64,000 nucleotides of DNA, taken from positions 1,488,001 through 1,552,000 of the forward strand of contig NC_083513.1 of NCBI RefSeq assembly GCF_032362555.1. The letters are read 5' to 3'. The position numbers were made by a program, and so were the translations under genes. Origin of the DNA: Amyelois transitella (taxonomy: Eukaryota > Arthropoda > Insecta > Lepidoptera > Pyralidae). Below are positions 25,772 through 36,100 of this stretch, piece by piece (the first letter of the stretch is position 1; every line of letters starts with the position of its first letter). A model generated the notes under the pieces. The model did no database searches. It was not told the origin of the DNA and saw nothing but the letters and a program-made list of their open reading frames with translations.

Positions 25772-25805
25772 CCGCCATAAGGTCCCTTTTGATTTGGACG
25801 ACCAC
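25772..25805 (-). repeat. Right terminal inverted repeat of the DNA transposon
   Basis: Complement of the left end, reading CCGCCATAAGG ... GGACGACCAC. Confidence 0.95.
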
Positions 25806-25809
25806 ATAT

Positions 25810-26029
25810 ATCTTAACTATAGGTGTTTTATGTATGACTTATATGTGTAATAAATAAAGTATACTAATTACATAATCTCCATACGCCCCCATTGATGTAA
25901 TTCCATGTAATTTCTATATTTATTGTAATGTAATTTGTTGGATATACATATAAGGTTTTGTTATTTATATATAGTTGATAAGTTGTCCTTTGATGTTTAT
26001 CAACTGCCGATTTATTGATAGATATTTAA
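25810..26029. other. Unannotated intergenic sequence
   Basis: AT-rich, nothing recognised. Confidence 0.5.
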
Positions 26030-26203
26030 TGAGACAGGCTTATAAACTTGGGATTCTTCTTTTAGAAGATGGGCTAGCAACCTGTCACTATTCGAATCTC
26101 AATTCTATCATTAAGCCAAGCAGCTGAACGTGGCCTATCAGTCTTTTCGAGACTGTTGGCTCCCCGCAAGGGATATAGACGTGACGTATGTATGTATGTA
26201 TTT
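26030..26203 (+). mobile_element. 5'-truncated repeat A copy
   Basis: Runs from GGCTTATAAACTTGGGATTC to a GTATGTATGTATG tail. Confidence 0.8.
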
Positions 26204-26224
26204 AATGAGATATTGATGTATTAT

Positions 26225-26430
26225 GCCAAGAAAGAGTGTTTCACACGGAAGTTCTAAGCAGGTAAACCTCACTCGAATTGGATCGGTCATAATCACACAT
26301 CCAGTTTCCTGAATGTGCATGTTTCCTCACGATGTTTTCCCTCACCGTAAGAGCATCGGTTAGTATTCAAACTAATGTAAAAACCTTTGAAAATAGATAT
26401 TGGTACATGGCCGATTCGACTACCGACACT
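26225..26430 (+). repeat. Repeat E copy
   Basis: Contains CACACATCCAGTTTCCTGAA, CTCACCGTAAGAGCATCGG and GGTACATGGCCGA, shared with 52765-53090. Confidence 0.7.
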
Positions 26431-27799
26431 TAAGCCTAAGATTTTAATTATATCATCATTTAAACTGAATACACTATAATAATTTTACGTGATACATGTA
26501 CTTATTATTATTATAATATGCTTCCAGACTTGCTTATTTTTTCTTTTATATAAACTCAAAAGTGCTTCAATTGTCAAATACTCTTTCTATACATGATTAT
26601 ACTAAGGTCATCATAAAATGAACCACTAAAATGTTCAAAATGTTTTATTAATATAATACTTCCAGTGATTATGATGTTAGTTATATAATATATGATATTA
26701 TGTGTGATAAATATATTCATATGTTATTAATAAATACAGTCGGTGGCAATATTCTATAATTGGTAGTGATATCATACATTGTCTATAAAAGTTTTATATA
26801 CAAGAAATAAATATAAAACTTTTATCGATAAAATAATATATAACTAATAAATAACTAATATATATATATATAACTAATCACTATAAATTTATAATACGGG
26901 TAGTATGGATAGGATAGTATTATATTTTCAGTCATACTTAAAAAAATTAAGTATGACTGAAAATATAATACTGGCCATGAAGTAGTTTTATTTTTTACTG
27001 AGGTGTTCAAACAGAGACAATACAGTTTTATTCAAATTTCGTCTTATTTTTATCATATTATTTTATTAAAAAGTGTGTAATGAATCTACCCACAAAATGT
27101 GAAGTGAATTAAATTCGACCTTATAATTTTATGTCGCCGACTGTACCTATGCAGGTATTCTTAGTAATGAATGTGTTGTGTGCTAGTATATACCTATGTG
27201 TGTCTTACTCTCGAATTTTATAATTAGGACCATGGTTAGTTCTACTCTTTTGGCATTTCGGTGAGATTATCAAATTAGTTTTATTTTATTGAACTTATAT
27301 TGGCGAATAACTTTAATTTAAATTCAATTTTATTAAATTTTAATTTATACAAGCTAAATTATTTTATTTATTCATGGGTTGGGTTTTTATATTACTACTA
27401 CTGTAAAATTTTAATATTAAAGACGCAAAATGTCGAATATTTCAGGGAAAAAGACAGATTCTTTTTTTTAAATGATTATTTTTATTTTGAATAAATATAT
27501 TTCACATAGATTTACATATCATGGGTATATTATTACCCTCAAATTATTGTTATTTTTAAATATTTAACGCGTTCATTTTATACAAATTATCGATAAATGT
27601 TACAATTTTCGTCGACTGCAAAACGACTGAACAAATCTTAGCCAAAATAGAAATTTTTGGTAATTTATTATATTTAATATAACCTTCGGTCAGGCTGCAG
27701 CGCATATTAACTTGGGAATTCTCATAAGTTGTGTCGAAGGACCAAAAATCCTGCTCGAAGGACCAAAAACTAATGGCGAACCGTTAATATTCGTTGAAT
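26431..27799. other. Very AT-rich non-coding stretch
   Basis: Holds simple TA runs, a 13-bp inverted repeat near 26787-26823 (AAAAGTTTTATAT) and the perfect hairpin at 26916-26972; no coding signal. Confidence 0.6.
26916..26972. repeat. Perfect 26-bp hairpin
   Basis: Bases 26916-26941 are perfectly complementary to 26947-26972, with a five-A loop. Confidence 0.95.
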
Positions 27800-27973
27800 A
27801 TGGTAGAAAGACATGACATATTTAGAATTGACAAGTTAACTTTCGCTGATAATTATCAAAAGTCACCACAGATTAAGCACAAATATGTACGAGTAATTAA
27901 TAAAAATAAAAACAAGGGTAAAAATAATGATCAACTTTTTTCTGGTGATTTTGATGGTGAAAAGGGACCGAAA
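27800..27973 (+). CDS. Candidate single coding exon, unidentified
   Basis: ATG-initiated frame of 58 codons (MVERHDIFRIDKLTFADNYQ at its start, then lysine- and asparagine-rich) ending AAA before GTAGGT, a plausible donor in phase 0. It would splice in frame to the first visible exon of the TOGARAM-like gene at 33120, which also begins in phase 0, but phase agreement alone is weak and no TOG domain is present. It could be a chance frame in AT-rich sequence. Confidence 0.25.
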
Positions 27974-27974
27974 G

Positions 27975-30050
27975 TAGGTTGATGAGAATTTTGAAAGTTT
28001 TTCATTTAGAAAATTTACTGATATTACTTATCCAAAGAAAAGTTAATTAAAAGATATTTTGTATGTATAAATTATACAACAAAGGTTTTGTTTGTTCAAA
28101 TCTAACCTATAATTAGATACATAATTGTGCTTAATTTCTGCGGCCTTCAAGTATTGTATTTTAAACTTGTTGATTTTTTGTATATTTTATATATATTTAT
28201 TGTTGTGGTGACGTGTTAAATGTAGTTTTACTATTATATTGGATGGATATAATCTTATATAGAGAGCGGTACTTGTAAAGGTGGTGTAACTACTTAAGGT
28301 ATTATTTATGGGTTTCACTAAAAAGAACAGTGGGCTCAAAGTGTACACAATGGGATATCAAACGCAGTGTACCTTTTTTTAGTCTATATTTAAATTTAGG
28401 TCTTATAAGAATTTACATGTAACCATAAAATCGTGTCTAGATTCTTTTACTCATTTGTTGACATCTTTAATTTAATAATTACGAATTAGAAATTGTATAT
28501 TTCATGACTATTACATAAATCTCTCTTGACGTGTATAGTCATCTGCAAAAATCATAATTATATACTTCCTCATAGCTGGTCATAGTCTTTTAGATGGACT
28601 TTTTCAGGTGACCGTACAGTCGATATCAAAAGTATAAGTGATTAATTCTATCGTTAAGCCTAACAGCTGAACGAGGCCTATCAGTCTTTCAAGACTGCTG
28701 GCTCTGTTTACCCCGCAACGGATATAGTGGACGTGATTATATGAATGAAATAATATTTGTTATATCAAAAAACTGTAATGTCTTTTTTTATATCACCTTT
28801 TGACTGTGTTCGCGTTAAAATACTTAGAACATATCTCCATAGTCCATAATATTTATACGTATAACAGTTTTTCTTATTACTTTTACAAAAACACAATGTA
28901 TAATTTATTATGTACCAAATAAAAAATAAAAAATTGTATTGATTCAGTGATACTACGCCTCGATACCATAATTGAATTCGTAAAACACAGCCCTATTATT
29001 ATTCTATTCTTTTTTCAATTTATGAAATCAACTGTTTTATACCTTTCAAAATCTTATCATTGACACACAAAGGTCTGTTTAAACTGGTCAAAAATCTCGA
29101 CCGCTTTAAACACGTTTACCCATGTCAAGAATTAAAAAACTAACCCATTATTAAGGACTTCGTGTTTTATGTCTCCAAGTTTTACGTCATAAAGATTATA
29201 AAATTTCGAAAAAAGAATACCTTAGCTACACCTACATACTATGTTCTCTTATAGAAAGATGCGTTCGATGTTTAAAAGGCGAATCTACATAGAGTGAGCA
29301 ACCTCGCGAGACAACTTTATTTGGGTCGATGGGAAACAAAAGGGCATGTTTCGAACGAAATCAAAAAAATTATCATTACATAACACTATCAATGAATAAC
29401 ACTCGTGCGTGTCCTAGCCGGCATCGGAGCTTGAGTTTTTAATACTGATAGACCTTTAGTATCGACCGTACAAGCTAGAAACGGTGATTTCAACTAACCC
29501 AAATGCATCATTTATTTGCCCTAAAGCATGGAAGAGCAATGGCACATACGAGGCTGCTCATTCTATATATACCCGAGTCATATCAGGTCCCAACAACTTT
29601 CACGGCATAATTTGAAGACTTCTTAAATCCATCATTAAGCCATCAGCTGAACGTGGCCTTCGAAAATTTTCAAGGCGCTTTGTCTACCCCGTAAGGGCGT
29701 AATACACGTTTACGTTTTTAAAATGAAAAGTTATACCTTTGAACGTTGAATACTGCAAAAAAAGGTGACACTTTCAAATTATTCCATGAAAATATTTGGG
29801 ACTCAATGTGGACCCGCCTTAAGTGACGTAGAGGCAGCATACGACTGTGTCATTGCAACAAATATGGGTAACCATCGTTGTGATATTTGTAAACCTATTA
29901 CTGTAGCCTAGGCTAGAGATCTTTCTAGACGTCAATAAATAGTTTGTCATATTTTCATGTATGTTCGTCTTTTATTTCTCAACCTTTTTTGAGTAGTTAC
30001 CTGTTGGACAAGGCTGTATGATGTTCTTTTGTTTATTCTGTGTCTATTAT
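27975..30050. other. AT-rich intergenic sequence with repeat A remnants
   Basis: Fragments of repeat A at about 28645-28745 and 29600-29715. A short repeated block (ACATAACACTATCAATGAAT and following, 29375-29460) recurs at about 31150-31235. Nothing coding was recognised. Confidence 0.5.
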
Positions 30051-30051
30051 C

Positions 30052-30310
30052 GCCGTGTGGTTCCCGGCACCAATAGAAACAAGAATAGGACCACTCGCAT
30101 CTCTCTCCCATGGATGTCGTAAAAGGCGACTACGGGGTAGGCTTATAAACTTGGGATTCTTCTTTTAGGCGATGGTCTAGCAACCTGTCACTATTTGAAT
30201 ATCAATTCTATCTCAAAGCCAAATAGCTGAACGTGGCCTATTAGTCTTTTTAAGACTGTTGGCTCTGTCTACCCCGTATATAGACGTGATTATGTGTGTA
30301 TGTATGTATT
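30052..30310 (+). mobile_element. Repeat A copy
   Basis: Full copy from GCCGTGTGGTTCCCGGCACC to a GTATGTATGTATT tail. Confidence 0.9.
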
Positions 30311-30314
30311 ATAT

Positions 30315-30500
30315 GCCACAATAAGGTCCCGGCTGAAAACCATTGCTGAACGTGTTTCAGCGTATCACTGAGTCGGGACCTGCTATGGCATTCACATATT
30401 GTAGTTACTTTGTTGTGTATTGACTGTGTGATGTCAAAATAAATTACATATTTTTCTCTCTTTCTTTCAGTAAGTAGTTCATTCAAATTAAACACAACAT
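30315..30500 (+). repeat. Unclassified repeat-like block
   Basis: Contains the imperfect palindrome GGTCCCGGCTGAAAA ... GAGTCGGGACC and ends TGATGTCAAAATAAATTA followed by CT-rich sequence, which looks like a retroelement 3' end. No second copy in the window. Confidence 0.3.
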
Positions 30501-30726
30501 TGGCATATTTTAGGACGATTCCGTTGCACTAGCAAAAAATTGATCCCAAACTAGTTCTCAAATCGAGAGTTCTAAATATATAAGCCTTTTATCCCCCGGA
30601 ACTAGTCAGTCATTATTTAGTGATCGCAATATGATAGTTGCAATAGATGTCGCAGACATACATATGACTAGATACAACATTATTGGAGTCGAGAGGCTCG
30701 ACTATCTGAATTAGAGCGTTTAATAT

Positions 30727-30912
30727 AATTACACAGATTGAGTTAGCCTCCAAGTAAGTTCGGGTACGCGTTACGAGATACTAACTCAACGTTACTATAT
30801 TTAATAATTAATACTAAAAAAGTAAAACATCCAAGACACAGGCCGATTAGAAAAAGTTCATTTCTCATCAAGCTCTGGCCGGGATTCGAACATGGGACTT
30901 CCGGTGTCACAC
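30727..30912 (-). mobile_element. tRNA-derived SINE (repeat C), head truncated
   Basis: Reverse copy that stops after GGTGTCACACA, lacking the A-box half of the tRNA-like head. Confidence 0.8.
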
Positions 30913-31514
30913 ACTGCTGGCAGGCGAATCAAACTTTGTCGTTTTTGAGGTTAAAATTCTGTAAAAGTAAGTACCTATAATAAGGCTCTTAAACTGTCTA
31001 TATAAATATTTGTCTCTGTGACTGTCTTTGTGTGTCCTCAAAAACTACTGTTTTGCGAGATTCTTTTCGATACTCACATTATGTATTTTCACACGTAAAA
31101 AACTATTTAGAAACATGGATTTAAAGGCGTGTCAAGTCCGGAGTAAAAAAAAAATATCCGTACATAACATTATCTATGAATGACACTCGTTCGTACCCGT
31201 GCCGGCAACGGAGTTTCAGTTTTCAATAGTGTAACTAAAAAAAAAGAATTTTTATTTTTTCTAGCCAGTCCTGAAATAAAACGAAAATCTACGAAATTGT
31301 TTGTCTATGGTGATATTAATTTCTGTACTGATAATAGTTTGGCATCAGCCGCGGCCCCTCAATGTAGTGTTTTATCAGGATGGTCCATTGCAAAGTAAAA
31401 TCACACATATCTTTATAAATGGATGGATGTTCATCACACTAAATGAAAGGTAACTTTGGCTAAATATTTAACATTAGATACCTAGGTATTGGCTTATAAT
31501 AAATTTTACATTAA

Positions 31515-31745
31515 GCGCCGTGGGGTTCCCTGCACTTTAGAATAGGACCAATCCATAGCTTTCCCATGGATTTTGTAAAAGGCGACTAACGGCTAGTGAA
31601 CTAGGATTTCTTCTTGTAGGCGATGGGCTAGCATGTCACTATTTGAATCTCGATTCCATGCCATGTATGGCTTAATGATGAAAGCCCGCATTTGGCTGTA
31701 GCTAAACGTGGCCTTTCAGTCTTTTCAAGAGACTGTTGGCTGTTT
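31515..31745 (+). mobile_element. Rearranged repeat A copy
   Basis: Starts GCCGTGGGGTTCCC and ends at CAAGAGACTGTTGGCTG, with a rearranged middle. Confidence 0.65.
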
Positions 31746-32139
31746 CCAAGTTTTATCAAGTGTTAACTACCTATTAACTCCCTTAGTTACCCCTTACGAT
31801 ATCTACGTAAAGAGGTCGAGTGGTGACGTATGGTTCCCGACACATTATTATAAAACCACTCCTGTTTTCCATTTATCTAAATACCTACTTAATGTAACTT
31901 TTACCATGATAAAATCCTTTACTCGCTATATGTGTTTTCGTCATCTAATGTGGGTAAGGTTTCTCCTGCATAGTTTGAGGAAGTCAGATTGGAGTCGCTT
32001 TGTGTAATAACCTGGCTTACCCAATTCAAGCTCATGATGAAAGAACCCATCCTGTGCTTTTCCCAGAGAGGTGAGACGTAACTAGGGCTAATGCCAAGAC
32101 GAAAAAGAAGATATAATAGTCCTATTGACGACCTGACTT

Positions 32140-32330
32140 AACAACGTTTATCGAAGACGTTCTAGCAAAAGGTCAGGTCAAGTGTACCTGAAACCGACGA
32201 GCTTGCAGAGAGTTATGAATAAGGATGAAGCGAAAGAAGTATGCAAGGATCGTGGCAAGTGTAAAGATGTAGTCTCTGCCTACCCCTCTAGGAAAAATGC
32301 GTTATATGTATATGAATGTAACAACGTTTA
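32140..32330 (+). mobile_element. LINE 3' end fragment (repeat B)
   Basis: From TTTATCGAAGACGTTCTAGC through GAGCTTGCAGAGAG and TCTGCCTACCCCTCTAGG to a TATG remnant. Confidence 0.75.
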
Positions 32331-32937
32331 TTGCGAACCTCAACCTCTTCCCGAAGTAACCATTGAGACACCTTCTTCCTCCAATGACTTCAATAAATAA
32401 AAACGCCTGAACAGTGTGACAGTTTCGCATTTCAAAGTTGTCATGGCCTGTCAGAATTGCACTGAAATATTTTAAATACGTAAAAATACACGTTACGGTG
32501 GTTACATAGCGCTAGATATTTTAATTTATATTGTTATTCAAAATTCATTATCATGGTAAGTACCTAAACACATGGTAAAACCATTTACGTAACTCAATAA
32601 TTTGGTTAACTTTCGCAGCAATTTTTCCCTACGTTCCTAAGTTTGATACATAATCCATTTATAAAAGGCGAAATGCCCTCCGAAAAAAATTGGTAAGACA
32701 CTACAGAGTTGTTCATGAAGAAAAAACCGACTTAATTTTAGTTGGATCCCTTATCTTTACAGAAAGATCTTTTCATAAAAAATACAGCTCTGATGTTCTG
32801 AATTAAGAATATGCATTTAAATGTACGTAGTTACTATATCTACAATAATAATAAACAAAATTATGTTAAAAAGGTAAATATTTAATATTAGATACCTAGG
32901 TATTGCCTAATAATAAATTTTACATTAAGCGCCGTGT

Positions 32938-33102
32938 GGTAAAGGGTCAGGTCAAAAGTACCCGAAACCGCCGAGCTTGCATGAAGAGAGTTATGAATGT
33001 GGATGAAGCGAAGGAAATATGCAGAGATCGTGGCAAGTGGAAAGAGGTAGTCTCTGCCTACCCCTCCGGGAAAGAGGCGTGATTTTATGTATGTATGTAT
33101 AA
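32938..33102 (+). mobile_element. LINE 3' end (repeat B) before a TOGARAM-like exon
   Basis: Well-preserved repeat B ending in a TATGTATGTATG tail, 17 bp upstream of the exon that starts at 33120. Confidence 0.85.
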
Positions 33103-33119
33103 AATTATGTTATTACCAG

Positions 33120-36100
33120 GAGGACGAAATCGAAGATCTCGTGGGTGACGTTAAATACACAGACTCTCAGAAAAGTGTAACCACCTCGAACGTGTATTCC
33201 CTTGACTTCACGGACAGTGGTTCAGACAAAACAGACAAACATAATTCCACTGGCAAGGAGACCTACGTTATAGACTGTGACAGTGATGACAGCGACAAAA
33301 CAGTTCCGCTGCTCAACCAAAAATGCTCATCCACAAATGTTATGCCTTTGATCAAACAAGACGCCTTTGTACAATACGAATCGTCTGCGAAAACTACTGC
33401 TGCGAGTGTTAACGCATTTGATTTTGCACAAGAAAGTTTCACACAAACTAGCAGAACCATTTTGGAGCTAGCCGCTCTTGATCGCGCGCTAAAAAATGGT
33501 ACAAGCCATCATCTAGAAACACAAACTTCATTTCTCTCTATAACAGAGAATAGGACTATTGAATGTAAAATACAATTAACTGAGACGCGAACTGACTTCA
33601 TTGATAACATACCAAAATTGTGTAACGCTGAAATTACAACACCGGCCTACTACAATCTCTTAGGTAATCAGCTTTTGAATAATTCCCTTGATGATGGTTC
33701 TTCGAAATTTCCAATGTCACATACAGAAAGCCCAAACACTGTAGAAAAAAGCGTTAGCAGTTCGAATAGTGAAATGCTAAATATTATACAAGATGATTTA
33801 TCTGAAAGCTTTTTAAGCGATGATCAAAATGAACGAAATGTTTTTAAATGCCCGCCTGTTCCGGATTCTGAATCTGATATTGACGATGATTCTTTGATGG
33901 AGAAATCTAAGCAACAGGAAGAAGAACCCGATAGCTTTAGCGACGTTACGTCTTTATGTAATGACGTTGACGATTTATACAAAAAACTGTCTCAAACTGT
34001 TGACCATTCGCCAAATAGAATGATTGATACAAAATCACAGGATCAAGTGCGTCATTTCGGGTTATTGACACCGTTGACCGAAGAATCAACAATTAAAAAT
34101 AGTAACATAATACTTGATATTACGCCAAACAACACAATAATCTCTGATCGAACAGATAAAGCTACAAAAGATTCAAGTTTGAAATCACAAGAATCTAAAA
34201 CCGACGACTTCAAATTACCTCCTATCAATAGTAATAATAGTTCATTGAATTCAGATAACCCGCATATCAAATGTACTCTGTCGATTAACCCCAGTATATC
34301 CAACAAAGCTGCGGCAGTCAAATGTCTGTACGAAGGACAAGATCGATGGGAGGTCACATCTAAAGAAATGGGTTCGGGAGAAAGCATCATGTTAAGCGGT
34401 CGAAGTTGTGGTACGTCTTATGTAAATCTGTTTACAATTAATAAATTTTAAAAATTTACTGCCCATTCATCAGATAATTAATATTAAGATGTCAAAAAAT
34501 TTATAACTTATCAGCAGATCCAATGGAAGAAAAGGAATTTATTGATTCTGTGCGATTACCACCTATTGAAGGACAAGTAAAGAGTAATTTGCACCACACG
34601 TCCGGCATGAGCGTCATGACGACAACAAACGAGCATGCATTCACGACCTCTACGGCTTCCATCAGCATAAAGAAGAAAATAAGGGAGCTGAAGATGAGCA
34701 ACCATGATAGTTCACCAAACAGGTTTACTTTACTTAATTTATATACTTTATACTAGTGTGCCTGTTTATTGAGCTTAGCGTTTTTCTTTAGCAGTAAAAC
34801 GGCTTTTAACAATATCATCCTAAACATTTTATTTAAAGAAATACTGCTCTGAAAACAAGCCGCCGTCACACAAATCTGCAAGCTTACACATTTAGCACGT
34901 CTGTCTTTAGGTAGAAGCTATATATATATAATTTATTTAAACTTCATTGCACAAAATACAAGTGTATTTGGCGGACTTAATGCTGGAAGCATTATCTGTC
35001 AACCATTGGGTCTGATAATTTTACTGATAACTTTTCAAACTTCTTTTGCCTGCTCATCACATATTCGTTTAAATAACTTATTTATGAACAATGATTATCC
35101 ATCCAGGTTGAAAAGTAGAAGCAATTCTCCTCGCAGCCTCTCGCCGAACGAGAAACTTGGAGACTTGGCTGATCGGGGATGTGACGCGCTATGTGTAGAG
35201 CTATTGAGGAGACTGAAGTCCGCTTCGTGGTTTGTATTCTTTCCAGTTCTGCCTATCAGCCTAGCAAGATACATTCTCCTTTGACTCTAGTGTTAGCTGG
35301 AAGTGCTGAAACAGGAACAGAGGGCCTTTGTTCTGGTTTAACCATTTTCGTACCTACTAGTTTTTTTACAAACTTTTATGTATTATCAACTACGCCAATT
35401 AAGTGGATTTCTATTTATATTATCTTGGATTGTTAAAGTCAACTGCTGGACACATGCCTCTTCTATAGTATTCCACATTAGGTATGACCTGACCTGCATC
35501 AAATGTCTTCCTACGTTACGTTAAGGGAAGATTGAAAAAGATTTTACTATAAAGAGCGTTTGTCTTTTATTATTTCTTCCAAACTCGTCTGAACTGAACT
35601 GAGGTAAATTTTTATTTTGTTAACTGCAATAGATTTCACTCAAGTTTTAGCTATTTTCTTACTGGTCTCACTATGAGATTTTCTACAATTTTCAGGATGA
35701 AAACGGCGGAGACTCTAGAAGAAATGCCAAAAGTTCTTCAAAAGTATTGGGGGAACATATCGGAAAATCGAATCGCAGACCTTATAAGACAAGTAAATTT
35801 TCACTTTAAAAACATAAGTTGGAATACCGTGTAACTCGAGTTGGTCGAGAGGCTTGATTGAGGAAAGATTTTGTCCTTCTATGTTTGGGATTAATGAAAA
35901 TTACAAACATTTAACATCCTTTATAACTATCAATATGTCGTCAAGATAAACATCTTCTAGTATAGTAATAATATAATATATAATAATATATATACGGGAC
36001 AAATTACACTGATTGAGTTAGCCTCGAAGTAAGTTCGAGACTTGTGTTACGAGATACTAACTCAACGATACAATATTTTATAATAAATACTTATATATAT

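Larger units (their letters stand above)
20810..25805 (-). mobile_element. Intact-looking DNA transposon, Sola/DUF7869-like, 4996 bp
   Basis: Bounded by 34-bp terminal inverted repeats (33/34 identical) beginning GTGGTCGTCCAAATC and flanked by ATAT on both sides (a possible 4-bp target duplication). A further 7-bp direct repeat TCTTAAC lies just outside on both sides (20796-20802 and 25811-25817), so the exact boundary could instead be a few bases wider. Coding capacity is on the minus strand: a spliced transposase gene and a BESS-like exon. The termini also share subterminal motifs. The lack of frame damage suggests recent insertion. A 4-bp AT-only duplication with a DDD-type enzyme fits what is known of Sola elements, but this assignment is from memory. 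Confidence 0.88.

Noticed and set aside
20810..25805. piggyBac, hAT or Tc1/mariner assignment for the 5-kb transposon
   Set aside because: No TTAA or 8-bp duplication abuts the terminal repeats, and the HADNCCGQNKN/HTKFAPDQYF motifs do not match those transposases.
31180..31398. 72-codon plus-strand frame
   Set aside because: Overlaps a short block repeated at about 29375 and shows no domain; no supporting splice or promoter signals.
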